Virus record (IMG/VR): IMGVR_UViG_3300015245_000006
Location: 1-64,000 of that record
Origin: a virus
Reading direction: 5' to 3' (one strand)
Length of the DNA: 64,000 nucleotides
Shown here: in pieces, positions 47,458-58,200 of the stretch
How positions within the stretch are numbered: position 1 is the stretch's first letter
Layout: every line of letters starts with the position of its first letter
Program-made: the position numbers and the translations under genes
The notes under the pieces: generated by a model
The model's database searches: none
Told to the model about the DNA's origin: nothing
What the model saw: only the letters and a program-made list of their open reading frames with translations

Positions 47458-49253
47458 TGGCCGATCTCGACGAAGTCCCGATCTCGGCGCCGCCTGGCGT
47501 CATCAAGACGGACTCGCAGCGGGTCATCGAAGGCCGCTGGTCGGACACGATCAATATGCGGTTTGTCAAGAAGCTTCCGCAGAAAATCGGGGGCTGGATC
47601 AAGGCGTTCGTAACCGCAACCCTCGGCACGCCACGCACGCTGCACGCTTGGCGCGATAGGGCGTTCAATGCCTACGTGGCGGTCGGGACCTATATCAAAC
47701 TCTATGTCTACGATCCGCTACTTGCTCAAAACGACATCACGCCGTATCGCGCGACGGGCACGCTCGGCAACAATCCTCTCACCACGACAGCCGGATCGCC
47801 CAACATCTCCGTGCTGCACAACGTTCATGGCTTGAGCGTCGGCGACCTGATCTATATCGCTGGCGCAACCGCGGTTGGCGGCATCACGCCCAACATCGAT
47901 GGCACGCCGGTTGTCAGCGTCACCGATGCGAACAACTACATCTATGCGTTCACCTCACCGGCTGTTTCGAGCGCCACCGGCGGCGGCGCTGCGGTGACGT
48001 TCAAGTATGAGATTCCTGTTGGCGTCGAGCTTGGCACCTATGGCTATGGTTGGGGCGTCGGCGGCTGGGGCCTTGGAACATGGGGTACGCCACGCTCGGT
48101 ATCGACGATCTATATTGAGCCGCGGATCTGGTCGCTTGATCACTTTGGCACGCTGCTTCTCGCCTCCTACAACGGCGGCACGATCTATCAGTTCGATCCG
48201 ACGCAGAATCAGCCCTGGCCTCGCGCCGTCGTGCTCTCGTCTGATCCAGGTTTGCCAACCAACGTGCGAGCCATGTTCGTTACACCAGAGCGCTTCATCC
48301 TGGCGCTGTGCGACGGCATGCAGGTTTTCTGGTGCTCACAGGGTGATCCGTCGACATGGACACCGGCCGTCGGCAACACTGCCAATATCCGCACTTTGAC
48401 CGAGGGATCGAAACTCGTGGCCGGACGCGTCCTGGCTGATTTCGTGAGCGCGGTGTGGACGGACGCGGCGCTCTATCGCTTCCAGTACACGGGAGCTTCG
48501 TTCATCTACGCCTCGTCGATGGTCGCCAAGGATTGCGGCCTGATCGGCCCGAACGCCTGTATCACGATCGGCGGCATCGCCTACTGGATGGGCCAGGATA
48601 CATTCTGGACTTACAACGGCACCGTCACGCCGATGATGAATGTCGAGGACATCCGCAAGTGGCTGTTCGACCAGATCGATATCAACATGGGATATCAGTG
48701 CTGCGCGGTCTTCGTGCCGCGCTTCAACGAAATCTGGTTCTTCGTCACAGTCCAGGGCCAGACCAATCCGACGCTTGGCGTCATCTATTCGATCGACCAG
48801 CAATGCTGGGCGCCGCTGTATTGGGGCCGCTGCGGTGGTACCCACTTCACACAGGGCGATACCCGTCCGATCATGGGGGACGGGATTACCAGGCTGCTCT
48901 TCCAGCACGAGAACACCAATGATGCCGATGGCGTGGCGCTGCCACTGAGTATGACTCTGGCGCCCTACGCGTTGAGCAAGGGCGGTCGGTTCTCCTACAT
49001 CATCGAATATATGGTCGCGGATTTCTTCCAGCAGATCGGCGACATCACCCAAACGCTGACGTCCTACGACCGCATGGACGAAGATCCGTTGGAAACCGAA
49101 GTTGACAACATCACCGCGACCAATGCCGACACGATCGATTCACGTGTTTCTGGCCGCTACATTGGTGTCATCTGGTCAGCCTCTTCGGCCGGGTGTTATG
49201 TTCGGCTTGGCCTGCCGGTCGCCTTTATCAGAAAATTGGGGCAACGCAGTTGA
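47457..49253 (+). CDS. Tail nozzle/hub protein (putative)
   Basis: This is a 598-residue, mostly beta protein between the collar fibre and small virion genes. It has repeated strand segments with W (L-H-A-W-R-D-R, R-I-W-S-L-D-H-F-G-T-L) consistent with a beta-propeller nozzle below the adaptor. An inserted module about residues 100-185 (G-T-L-G-N-N-P-L-T-T-T-A-G-S, V-S-V-T-D-A-N-N-Y-I) matches the insert of the adaptor at 45508. Nozzle assignment follows from position and fold impression. Confidence 0.6.
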   Translation: MADLDEVPISAPPGVIKTDSQRVIEGRWSDTINMRFVKKLPQKIGGWIKAFVTATLGTPRTLHAWRDRAFNAYVAVGTYIKLYVYDPLLAQNDITPYRATGTLGNNPLTTTAGSPNISVLHNVHGLSVGDLIYIAGATAVGGITPNIDGTPVVSVTDANNYIYAFTSPAVSSATGGGAAVTFKYEIPVGVELGTYGYGWGVGGWGLGTWGTPRSVSTIYIEPRIWSLDHFGTLLLASYNGGTIYQFDPTQNQPWPRAVVLSSDPGLPTNVRAMFVTPERFILALCDGMQVFWCSQGDPSTWTPAVGNTANIRTLTEGSKLVAGRVLADFVSAVWTDAALYRFQYTGASFIYASSMVAKDCGLIGPNACITIGGIAYWMGQDTFWTYNGTVTPMMNVEDIRKWLFDQIDINMGYQCCAVFVPRFNEIWFFVTVQGQTNPTLGVIYSIDQQCWAPLYWGRCGGTHFTQGDTRPIMGDGITRLLFQHENTNDADGVALPLSMTLAPYALSKGGRFSYIIEYMVADFFQQIGDITQTLTSYDRMDEDPLETEVDNITATNADTIDSRVSGRYIGVIWSASSAGCYVRLGLPVAFIRKLGQRS

Positions 49254-49495
49254 GAAAACTATTTGCAATGCCGATGCCGGATGTTCCGCTCAACATCCAG
49301 AACGTCTTCAACGAGATCTTCCGCGCCAGCCAGGATGGCGCGATCGAGGACCTCGGATCAGCCTACACCATCACCGGGACCTTCACCGCAACGAGGAACC
49401 TCAATGTCACAACGCCGACGGCGGCGAACATCGCCGCAGTCCTCGCCACGCTTATCTCTGACCTCCAACGAGGCGGCACCAGTCGCACAACCTGA
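49250..49495 (+). CDS. Small virion-region protein
   Basis: This is an 81-residue protein (TTG start 49250 overlapping the previous stop) or 75 residues from ATG 49268. It has N-I-Q-N-V-F-N-E-I-F-R-A-S-Q-D-G and L-N-V-T-T-P-T-A-A-N-I, similar to short fibre or head-connector proteins. It overlaps the next gene by 92 bases. Confidence 0.5.
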   Translation: MRKLFAMPMPDVPLNIQNVFNEIFRASQDGAIEDLGSAYTITGTFTATRNLNVTTPTAANIAAVLATLISDLQRGGTSRTT

Positions 49496-49937
49496 TCCGC
49501 AAGACGTCGAGATTCGCTATGCGATGACCGACGACGACGTGATCGCGATTCACCGCTTCCTGCTGATGGTGGCAAGGCCGGCGATGCGCTGCGAGCCGGA
49601 TATCGAGCAGAGCCTCTTGGAGATCATCCGTGTGACCAAGTACGAGGCCGCGCTGATGGCGGTGCTCGACGGCAATATGGTCGGCACCATGGGGATCATG
49701 AAGGCATCGTGGTGGTACAACCCGCGTGTCTCTTTTATGACGGACCGATGGCACTTCGTGCTGCCGCAATTCTGGCATGGGCCGGTTGACAAAGCGCTGA
49801 AAGGCGAGGCGATCGAAATCTCCAGGCTCGCCGGCTTTGAATTTGTCGACCAGGGCAAAACCCGCGAAGCCAAGGACGGCTCTCTTCTGATGATGCCTCG
49901 CATCTATCCTGTTCCAAACCTCCAAAGGAGCGCGTGA
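49404..49937 (+). CDS. GNAT-like acetyltransferase
   Basis: This is a 177-residue protein. After a basic leader its core resembles the GNAT fold: Y-A-M-T-D-D-D-V-I-A-I-H-R-F-L, a strand-helix block K-Y-E-A-A-L-M-A-V-L-D-G-N-M-V-G-T-M-G and a C-terminal G-E-A-I-E-I-S-R-L-A-G-F-E-F. GNATs transfer acetyl groups from acetyl-CoA. Such genes inside virion clusters are known in podophages and may modify a structural protein or be packaged. The CoA-binding Q/R-x-x-G-x-G/A is not obvious. Confidence 0.6.
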   Translation: MSQRRRRRTSPQSSPRLSLTSNEAAPVAQPDPQDVEIRYAMTDDDVIAIHRFLLMVARPAMRCEPDIEQSLLEIIRVTKYEAALMAVLDGNMVGTMGIMKASWWYNPRVSFMTDRWHFVLPQFWHGPVDKALKGEAIEISRLAGFEFVDQGKTREAKDGSLLMMPRIYPVPNLQRSA

Positions 49938-51061
49938 CAATGTGCTTCGGCATGACGACGACCGACCAGAAGACCACCAACTCGACCGCCAATCCGGCGG
50001 TCTCGGGTGCCGCCACCTCGAACCTCAACTTCGTGCAAGGGATCCAGGACAAGGGCTTTACGCCCTACACCGGCCAGCAGGTCGCAGGCTTCGCTCCGCA
50101 GCAGCAATCGTCATTCGACATGACGAACAACATTGCCAACAACGGCACGGCGCCGGCTGCGCAAAGCATGATCAACAACTATGCGGGCGCACCGGCACAA
50201 AGTGTCGGCGCGGAATCGATCGCCTCGAACATGTCGCCCTACATGAACCAGTACGTCATGCAGGCGCTCGCCCCGCAGCTTCACCAGCAGGACGTCACGC
50301 TGGCGAATAACCGGGCCGCGACGAACGCAACGGCGACCGGCTCCGGAGCTTTCGGCGATGCGCGCACCGGCATCGAGCAATCCCAGAACAACTTCAACGA
50401 TGCGATTGCGCGCGAGGGCTTGATCGGCAACGCCTACAATTCGGCGTTCAATACCGCGATCGGCGCTGGCGCCCAGGATGTCTCGAACAAGCTCACGGCC
50501 GGGACCACGAACGCCAACTTGGCCGAGACCGCGCTCAACCGGTCGCTGGGAGGCGCCACCGCGCTCGAGGGCTTGCAGAACCAGCAGCTCGGGGTGGCTG
50601 GGGCTCAAAACACAATGGGCGCGCAACAGACCGCGCAGCAGCAGGCCGGGCTCACCGCGCAGTACAATCAATGGCTGATGGCGCAGCAATATCCGTTCCA
50701 GACTGCCCAGCTCATGAACCAGACCGTCGGCGCGGGCGCGCAGGCAATGCCGGCGAGCACCACCTCGACCGAACAGAAGCCGGATAATTCCGGCCTGGCG
50801 CTCGCCGGTACCATTGCCGGCGCAGCCCTCTCGGACGAGCGGCTGAAGGAGAAAAAGAAGAAGGTCGGCAAATTGCGCGACGGCACTGACGTCTGGTCGT
50901 TCCACTTCATCGGCGATCCGCGACCGCAGATCGGCCTGATGGCGCAAGACGTCAAGAAGCGCCGTCCGGATGCGGTACACGAACTGTGGGAAGGTGGCCC
51001 CATGGTGGTTGATTATGAGAAAGCCACGGCGCTTTCGCGGGCGATGGCAGGGAGCATTTAG
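49934..51061 (+). CDS. Virion protein with C-terminal S74 chaperone domain
   Basis: This is a 375-residue protein (GTG, GTGA overlap). The first 290 residues are rich in Ala, Asn, Gln and Thr, likely an elongated helical ejection or fibre-like region. Residues about 300-375 match an intramolecular chaperone of the S74 family: S-D-E-R-L-K-E-K-K-K-K-V (Ser300 as the self-cleavage residue), W-S-F-H-F-I-G-D-P and I-G-L-M-A-Q-D-V-K-K-R-R-P-D. S74 domains fold the protein into a trimer and cut themselves off. Confidence 0.8.
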   Translation: MTMCFGMTTTDQKTTNSTANPAVSGAATSNLNFVQGIQDKGFTPYTGQQVAGFAPQQQSSFDMTNNIANNGTAPAAQSMINNYAGAPAQSVGAESIASNMSPYMNQYVMQALAPQLHQQDVTLANNRAATNATATGSGAFGDARTGIEQSQNNFNDAIAREGLIGNAYNSAFNTAIGAGAQDVSNKLTAGTTNANLAETALNRSLGGATALEGLQNQQLGVAGAQNTMGAQQTAQQQAGLTAQYNQWLMAQQYPFQTAQLMNQTVGAGAQAMPASTTSTEQKPDNSGLALAGTIAGAALSDERLKEKKKKVGKLRDGTDVWSFHFIGDPRPQIGLMAQDVKKRRPDAVHELWEGGPMVVDYEKATALSRAMAGSI

Positions 51062-51064
51062 ACC

Positions 51065-52282
51065 ATGGGTCTTCTCGATTGGCTGACGGACAGCCTCGGC
51101 GGTCCAATGTCCGGCGGCGGCGCGACGGCGGGCGAATCGATCCCGCAACCGATTGCGCCGCCGGGTATGTCCAGCCCGCCGCCGACCCTGCCGGATAGCC
51201 GGCCGAACCTGCCACCCATGCCGCCCAACGCTGGGTCTGCCGCTGCCGACATAACCTCGGCTGGTGCCGGCGGCGCAGGCGCTGGAGCCCCTCCCATCCC
51301 GTTGCCGATGCCACGGCCGCAAACCGCGGCAGCGCCTCCTCCGACACCTCTCATGCCTCCACCGGGCGCCCCTGGCCCCGGCACTGCGGACGCGGTCGCG
51401 TCTTATCAAAGGGCCGGCGGCACGTTTGCTCCTCCGGGCGAACAGGGAGGCGGTCCCACCGTCCCAAGCGGCAATCTCTCGATCATCGGCCGCGCGCTCG
51501 GGCTCGATGCCAACCGCGACAAAGAACTGCGCGGCTCGCTGGCGACCGGTTTGAAGTCGGTTGGCGATAACTGGAATAAGCCGGGTCTAGCCGCGTTCGC
51601 CGGCACCGCCGGATCGGCCATGGGCGGGGGCAACGCTGCGCAGGACAAGACCATCGAGCAGCAGCAGAAGTATCTGACGCAGGCGATCAGCGCGGCCAAG
51701 GTGGGCGATGAGCGCGCGGCAAATCAGGCGTTGACCAAGCTCCGGCTCGCGCAGGCCGACATGACGCGCCAGGGCAAGGGCGGCAAGGACAGCGTCGTCA
51801 ACTCCGATCAGCAACTCTATTTGCGCGCGCAAGGCATCACGAACCAGGACCAGAACCTCAAGATCCTGAAATCGCAATACGACAAGGCCGCGGTTGAGTT
51901 CGGATCCAACTCGCCACAGGCCAAAGCCGCCTTGGAGGCACACCAAAAGGCGTATACCGATACGCTCAACGGCCACTTGACCACGCTCGGGCTTGATCCG
52001 AAGAAGGCCGAAAAAATGGGCAAGCAGCCGGGCTTCTCCCAGGACAACCCGATCGGCAAGGAAAAGATGAATAGCCAGAAGGCGTTCAACGACTTGCCGC
52101 CGGGCTCGTGGTTCACCAATCCAAAGGACGGACGGGTCCTGCAGAAGCCGCTCGCAGCCGGTGGACAACCCGGTGGACAAGCTGTTCCTAACCAGGGGAC
52201 AATGCCAGGCCTGCCGCCGCCGGTCCCCCAAACCCAGACGGATACCGCGCAGCAGCCCGCGACCGCCGATGAACAGGACTGA
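51065..52282 (+). CDS. Ejection or virion-internal protein (putative)
   Basis: This is a 405-residue protein. A Pro/Gly/Ala-rich N-terminal 120 residues precedes a helical middle (Q-Q-K-Y-L-T-Q-A-I-S-A-A-K-V, Q-G-I-T-N-Q-D-Q-N-L-K-I-L) and a Pro-rich end. Located just before the giant gene, it may be a small internal virion protein that moves with it into the host. Not recognised. Confidence 0.55.
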   Translation: MGLLDWLTDSLGGPMSGGGATAGESIPQPIAPPGMSSPPPTLPDSRPNLPPMPPNAGSAAADITSAGAGGAGAGAPPIPLPMPRPQTAAAPPPTPLMPPPGAPGPGTADAVASYQRAGGTFAPPGEQGGGPTVPSGNLSIIGRALGLDANRDKELRGSLATGLKSVGDNWNKPGLAAFAGTAGSAMGGGNAAQDKTIEQQQKYLTQAISAAKVGDERAANQALTKLRLAQADMTRQGKGGKDSVVNSDQQLYLRAQGITNQDQNLKILKSQYDKAAVEFGSNSPQAKAALEAHQKAYTDTLNGHLTTLGLDPKKAEKMGKQPGFSQDNPIGKEKMNSQKAFNDLPPGSWFTNPKDGRVLQKPLAAGGQPGGQAVPNQGTMPGLPPPVPQTQTDTAQQPATADEQD

Positions 52283-52284
52283 CC

Positions 52285-55200
52285 GTGGCATTTAGCGATG
52301 CCATGATCGGCAGCAACGATTTCGATCCCCAGGCCGCGACCGAGGATCTGATCCGCCGCCTATCGGACGAGCCATTGCCGGACACGCTCGATCCGAAAAT
52401 GCTCAATACCCGGCTGGCGCGCAAGCTCGGCGCCGAGCCGCCGAAAGAAGTCAAGGCCCCGAAAGCACCGGAGCTTGACTTTTCGGCGCAAGCCATTCCG
52501 GCCAGCAATACCGAGCCTGGCAATGTGCTCGATTTCACCTCTCAGGTACAACCAACTCCGGTAGCCGCAGCCGCGCCCGGAACGTCGGTTACGGATAAGC
52601 TTCAGAGCGTCCACGAGAATATTGATCCCGCGACGGCCGCCAAGGGCTTCGCGAAGGGTGCCATGCAGGGCACCGGCGGCGTGATGAAGGGCGCCGCGCG
52701 CCTTCAGAGCCAGGCGCAACCTTACCTCAATTCCCTCGAGTACGACCCCATGGGCAACGTCATCGGCCAAAAGCCGGTGCAGCCACCCACTCCAATCGAA
52801 CAGAACCCGGTTTACCGGGCCGGCAAAGCCGTGGAAGGAGCCGCGCCAGGCATGACGCCGGCCGAGGAAAGCTCCCTGACCGGCCAAGTCGGCACTATGG
52901 CGGGCGGAATTGCGCCTTATGCCGCGGCCACCCTTGTCGGTGGTCCCGCGCTCGGCATCGCCGCGGGCTTCACCGGCATGGCGGCCGATACCTATGGCAA
53001 GGTCTACGAAGAGGCGATCGACAAAGGCGCCGACGAAGCGACCGCACAGAAGGCCGCAAGCCGTTCCGCCTTGGTCGCCGGCGCATTGGGTTCGTTGCCG
53101 CTCGGAGCGGGTAAGCTCGCCAAAGGGTTGATCGCCAAGGCCGGGACCAGCGCGGCAGCATTCGCCGGCCTCGGCGAGGCACAGCATTGGGCGCTGGAGG
53201 AAATCGCCAAGAGCTACGATCCGGAACGCGGCTATTCGCTCGAAGCCAAGCGGCTGATCGCCGAGCTGATCCTCGGCGCCGGCATGGGCGGCCTGCACTA
53301 TGCCCAGACCGACCACGTCAACATCAACACGTCGAGCGGACCAACGCCGACGGCAGGATTGCCGCCTCCGGCCGGAGGTAGCCCGCAAGGCGGTGCTGGA
53401 TATGGTCCGGGAGGACGGCCGAATCCTGGCGCTGGCGCGTGGCCTGGAGACACAGGTTCATGGTCTCAACCGCCTCCTGGCGGTGGACCGCAGCCGGGAC
53501 CGGGACCTCAGCCTGGTCCGCAATCGAATGCTGGCGCCGCTGGGGGCGCGCATCAGCAGCAGGGACCCCAGCCGCCGCCCGGCGGACCTGGCGGCACCCA
53601 AAGTGGCCCACGGCCCAATGCAGGCGGTGGCGGCCCGGGATCGCAGCAGCAGGCCAAACCGCCGCCTGGCGCTGGCGCCGGCAAGGGCCCTGAGTTCACC
53701 ATGGACGCCCGCATGCGCGCGAAGATGGAGAAGGTGTTCCGGATGTACGAGCCGGGCGCCGACGTCTCCGGCATGTCGGATTCCGACCTATTCAACGCCG
53801 TCAACGAGCACCTGCGCGACACCTCCAAGACCGGCTACACGGCGAAGCCGGAGACAGAGCAGGAAGCAGCGGCGCGCGAGGCGACCGCCAAGCGGCGCGA
53901 TGAGGACGAGATCCTGCGCAAGGCCGGCTGGACCGACGCGCATATCAACGCGATGAGCGAGGAGCAGCGCGCGTCCTACATGGCGCGCGCGCAAGGCGCC
54001 AAGCCCGAAGCTGCTCAATCGCGGAAAGATCGGACAGATCGGAAAGATTCGGAACAGGCGGCCGAGCCAAAAGTCGAAGAGCCAGTGGCCGCGGCCAGTG
54101 GTGAAAATCAAAATGCCCCAAAAAACGAGCAGTTAGATATTCACCAGGGCACGCGCGAGGCGCCGATCGTCCCGAAGACCGCCGACGAGGTGGTCAAGGC
54201 ACAGGCCGCGGAGCCAACACCAGCCCAGGCCAGCGCCGAGAACTACCAGCACGCACATGTCGAGCTCCCGCAGTTCGGGCTGACGGGCGACCGCTCGGTG
54301 TCGATCGAGACCGGTGTTGGTCAGACCCGCAAGGGCATCGGCGAAGATGGGAAGCCCTGGGAAGTCCAGATGCAGGGCGGCGCGTACGGCCGGATCAAGG
54401 GCACGAAGGCGGCCGATTTCAAGCACGACGCGGACGGCAACCAGATCCTTGACAAAGATGGCAATCCGGTCCGTCAGAACCTCGATATCAAGATCGGACC
54501 CAATCCGACGAGTCCGTACATCTTCATCGTCGACCAGCACGACCCGAAGACCGGCAAGTTCGACGAGCACAAGATCCTGGCCGGTTACCGCACGCCGCTC
54601 GATGCGCTGCACGGGCATGCGCTCGATTATGGGGATCACGCGGAGGGCCGAATCGGTCACGTCACCGCGATGGGACCGGAAGAGTTCAAGGCTTGGCTGA
54701 AGACGGACACGACAAAGCCGTTGAAGCCGGAGACCGCGCCGCCGACCTCGATGCGACCTGAAGCCGTCGAGGCCGGCGCGCGTACTCCTCTGACTGAGGC
54801 TCCGGGTGAAGGCGCCAATTCCGAAGTCCCGAAGGTCGAACCCAAGGGCACGGCCAAACCGAAAACAACTACTACGGGTTTAGGTTCCGAGCAGCCGCTC
54901 TCGTTGCTGCAATTTATCGCTTCGAAAGGCGGCATTAAGGCACATCCCGAGTTGGCGGCGATTGGTCTCACCGGTGTCCACAGGATTGTGGTACCGGGCC
55001 GGAAGGGCTTTGCAGCCACGGTTTCACCAAAGGGCATGCATCTCGACAAGATGCGTGAGGCCGCGCAGGAAGCCGGATACCTGCACGGCGAAGGCGAAAA
55101 GACATCGACAATCCGTGACTTGCTGGACGCAATTGATACCGAGCTTCGGGGCCAGAAGAAGCATGCGGCTGGCGAGGAAGGCACCAAAACTAAGGCTGAA

Positions 55201-58200
55201 GCCACCCTGGCGGCCGAGCGCGAGGCGCACGAGCAGGAGCGCCATGAAGCCAATTACGGCGAATCGGAGCGCTCCGTCGAAATCGAATATCCGGAAAGCC
55301 CGCTGGAGGTGCGCGCCGCGGCTGGGCGCCTGATGGTGGACGAGGGCATGGACGTGCACGACGCGGTCGAGCGTGCCTCGGTGCAGCTTGCCAACGAGGA
55401 TGAGCACTACCGCGAGACACCAGACCAAATCATTGATACATTCGGGCCCGAGGCAGACCATGTTATTCACCGCGCAACAGCACATGAAGATGGCGAAGAG
55501 ACTGCACGCGCGGTCGAAGCAGGAGCGCGACCCGGTGGCGGCGAAGAAGCAGAAGGGCTTGGCGCACACGTTCCGGAGACTGGCGCAGCAGGCGGCGAAG
55601 AAGCAACCGCCGAAGTAAAACCCACCGTCGAGAAAGGCGCCGACAACAAGCCGCAGCTTGTTATATCTGGCGCCGAGAAGATCGGCCAGGGCGCGCAGGC
55701 CAAGCGCGCGGCTGCCGCAGCGCTCAAGCCAAAAGTCACACAAAAGGCCATGGACGTTGGCCTGTTCGGCGACGAGAAGGACCAGGCTGACCTCCTCGAC
55801 ACCATCCGCGCATCGGAGCGCAAGATCGAGAAGGCGCTCGGCAAGGATGCCGACAAAGTGGCGCCGGTCGATATCGCTCGCGCCGCCGAAATCATGGCCG
55901 AGCACGAAGGCATGGAGCCGGCCACGGCCTTCGGCCAGGCTGTGATCGAGAATGCGGTCGATCATGACTTCATCACGCCGCAGCAAGCCGAGGAAGCCTA
56001 TGGCGAAAAAGTCAAAAACATATTGGACGCCGGACGGCAAGGGGCATCTGGCGGCGGGACACCTGTTGAGCAAGAACGCGCCGCACCTGGGGAAGAGCGC
56101 ACCGGTAGTGCAGCGGAAAATGGCGAGCTTCCGGGCGGCGGCGAAGCTGGCGAAGCAGGCGAGTCCGAACCTGCCCGTGCCGAAGGTGCAGGCCTACCCG
56201 AGCCTGCCGGGCCTGAAGCCACCGAGCCAGGAGCCACCGGCGGGGCTGAAGCCGCTGGGGACGAAGCCGGCAACGCCGCTGAACAAGAGCCTGCCGCCAG
56301 CCCTACCGACTACGCCGGCCTGACACCGCTCGATCGCTATAAGGCGGTCGCAAAGCGCATCGTCGCGGGCGATATCGGCGCCGACGAATTGAAATCGGAG
56401 TTCGCGCGCGTCCTGCATAGCGGCGATTACATCAAGGCCGAATTGAACAGCCGCACGATCAAGCAACTGGCGCCGCGTGGCGCTGGCAGCATGAGCAAGA
56501 AGGAGATTGTCGACAGGATCTACTCGAACATGCTCCAGCGCTTCAACGTGCATGGAAGCGTGACGTGGCAGCCGATGGGCCAGGAAACCTTTGAGGGCGC
56601 GCTCGCCAATCGAATTGAGAACACCACCGACGCCGATATCCAAGAGGCGACCGCCAAGCGCCAGGCCGAAAAGGCTGAATGGGAACAGACTTACGGCGAT
56701 CCGCAGAGCCTCTATCAGTTCGAAGCCTTCATCCGCGCCAAGGGATTCGGCAAGCTCACGCCGGAGCAGCGCGTTCGCTACGATGAACTGAGGGCCGAAG
56801 AGAATCGCCGCGAGCTCGAGAAGGCAAAGGCCGAGCGCAAGAGCGATGTCCGCAAGGTCGATACCGAAGTCGGGATGGAACTCGTTGAGACCAAGCACAC
56901 GCAGAAAGGCCACGACCTGTTCGTGGTCAAGATGGCCGATCGCGTTGAGGCTGAAACTTACAAGGAACTGAATAGCGCGGCGAAGCGCCTGGGCGGCTAC
57001 TGGTCGAGCTATACCAAAGGTGGAGCGGTCCCGGGCTTCCAGTTCAAGACCAAGGATGCCGCCGAGAAGTTTATGGCGGTACGCTACGGCGACGTCAGCC
57101 GCAAGGATCTCGTCCAGCACAAGGAAGAGAAGCGGCTTGAAGGCGCGGTGGACAATCTGCGCGACCAAGCCGAGCGCATGACGGTCGCGGCTGATGAGAA
57201 GCTCGGCGCCGATCGGCTGGTGAACACCGCGCGACGGGCCAACATAGCGGCCGGCGCTGAGGCGAAAGCGAATGCCGATAAGGCGCTCGCGACCAGCATG
57301 CGCAACATCGCCGATGCAATCGAGGCTGGCGAGGCGACACATCTGGGCTGGTTGCGTACGCGCGCCGATGTCGAGATGCTGGATCGGATCACACGCGGTA
57401 CCAGACGCGATTGGGTCGAGGCGCAAAAGCCGGCAGACTACGGCGAGCGGCAAAAGCTGGAAGAGAAGCCCATCAGCCAGGAGATGATCGACGCGGCGCA
57501 TTACCCATATCCCTACGCGCACCGCGAGGAAGTTGTTAAGCTGGCGCAGGCGGTATCAAAAACTCCCGGTGCCAAGATGGCCGCAGCGCGCCTGATGAAG
57601 GAAGCGCGACTTGCCGAGTCGAAGAAGCAATGGCGCGTCGAAGCCACACACCTTGGCACCTTGGACGATTTCAAGACGGTCGGAGAAGCCGCAGCGAAAC
57701 TTCCAGGCGCCAAGTATGGCGCAAACACCATGCTGGAGTCGTTCAACGATTTTAACCGGCTGCGGCGCCTTGGCATCAACGATCTGCCCTCACTGCGCGC
57801 GGCCCTGCGTGAGTTCCTGAAATTCCGCGGGAGTGCCGCGAAGGCCGATCCGATCAAGGCTGCGGAGCGCGCTCTGGTCGGGCGCAAGATCCCCGGATAT
57901 TTCCCCACCCCGGATGCTCTGGTCGATCGGATGATTGAGGCGGCCGATATCCAACCAGGCATGAGCGTGCTGGAGCCGTCGGCCGGCAAGGGCAACATTG
58001 CGGACAAACTCGCGCTCGCGGCTGATCCGGGCGCTTTGTCCGTGATCGAACCTGTGCCTGATCTGCGCTCGATCCTGAAGGCCAAGGGCCACGACATCGT
58101 CGATAGCGATTTCCTGGATCACAAGGAGCGCGGCTTCACCTATGGCGACGTCTACCGCGCGCCAGACGGCACGCTTGGTGTCATGCACGGAAGCAACGGC

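Noticed and set aside
53300-53956. A 218-codon frame in the +1 frame of the giant gene over the Pro/Gly linker
   Set aside because: Its high third-position GC is expected because Pro, Gly, Ala and Gln codons begin with G or C; there is no ribosome site and no protein-like pattern beyond arginine richness.
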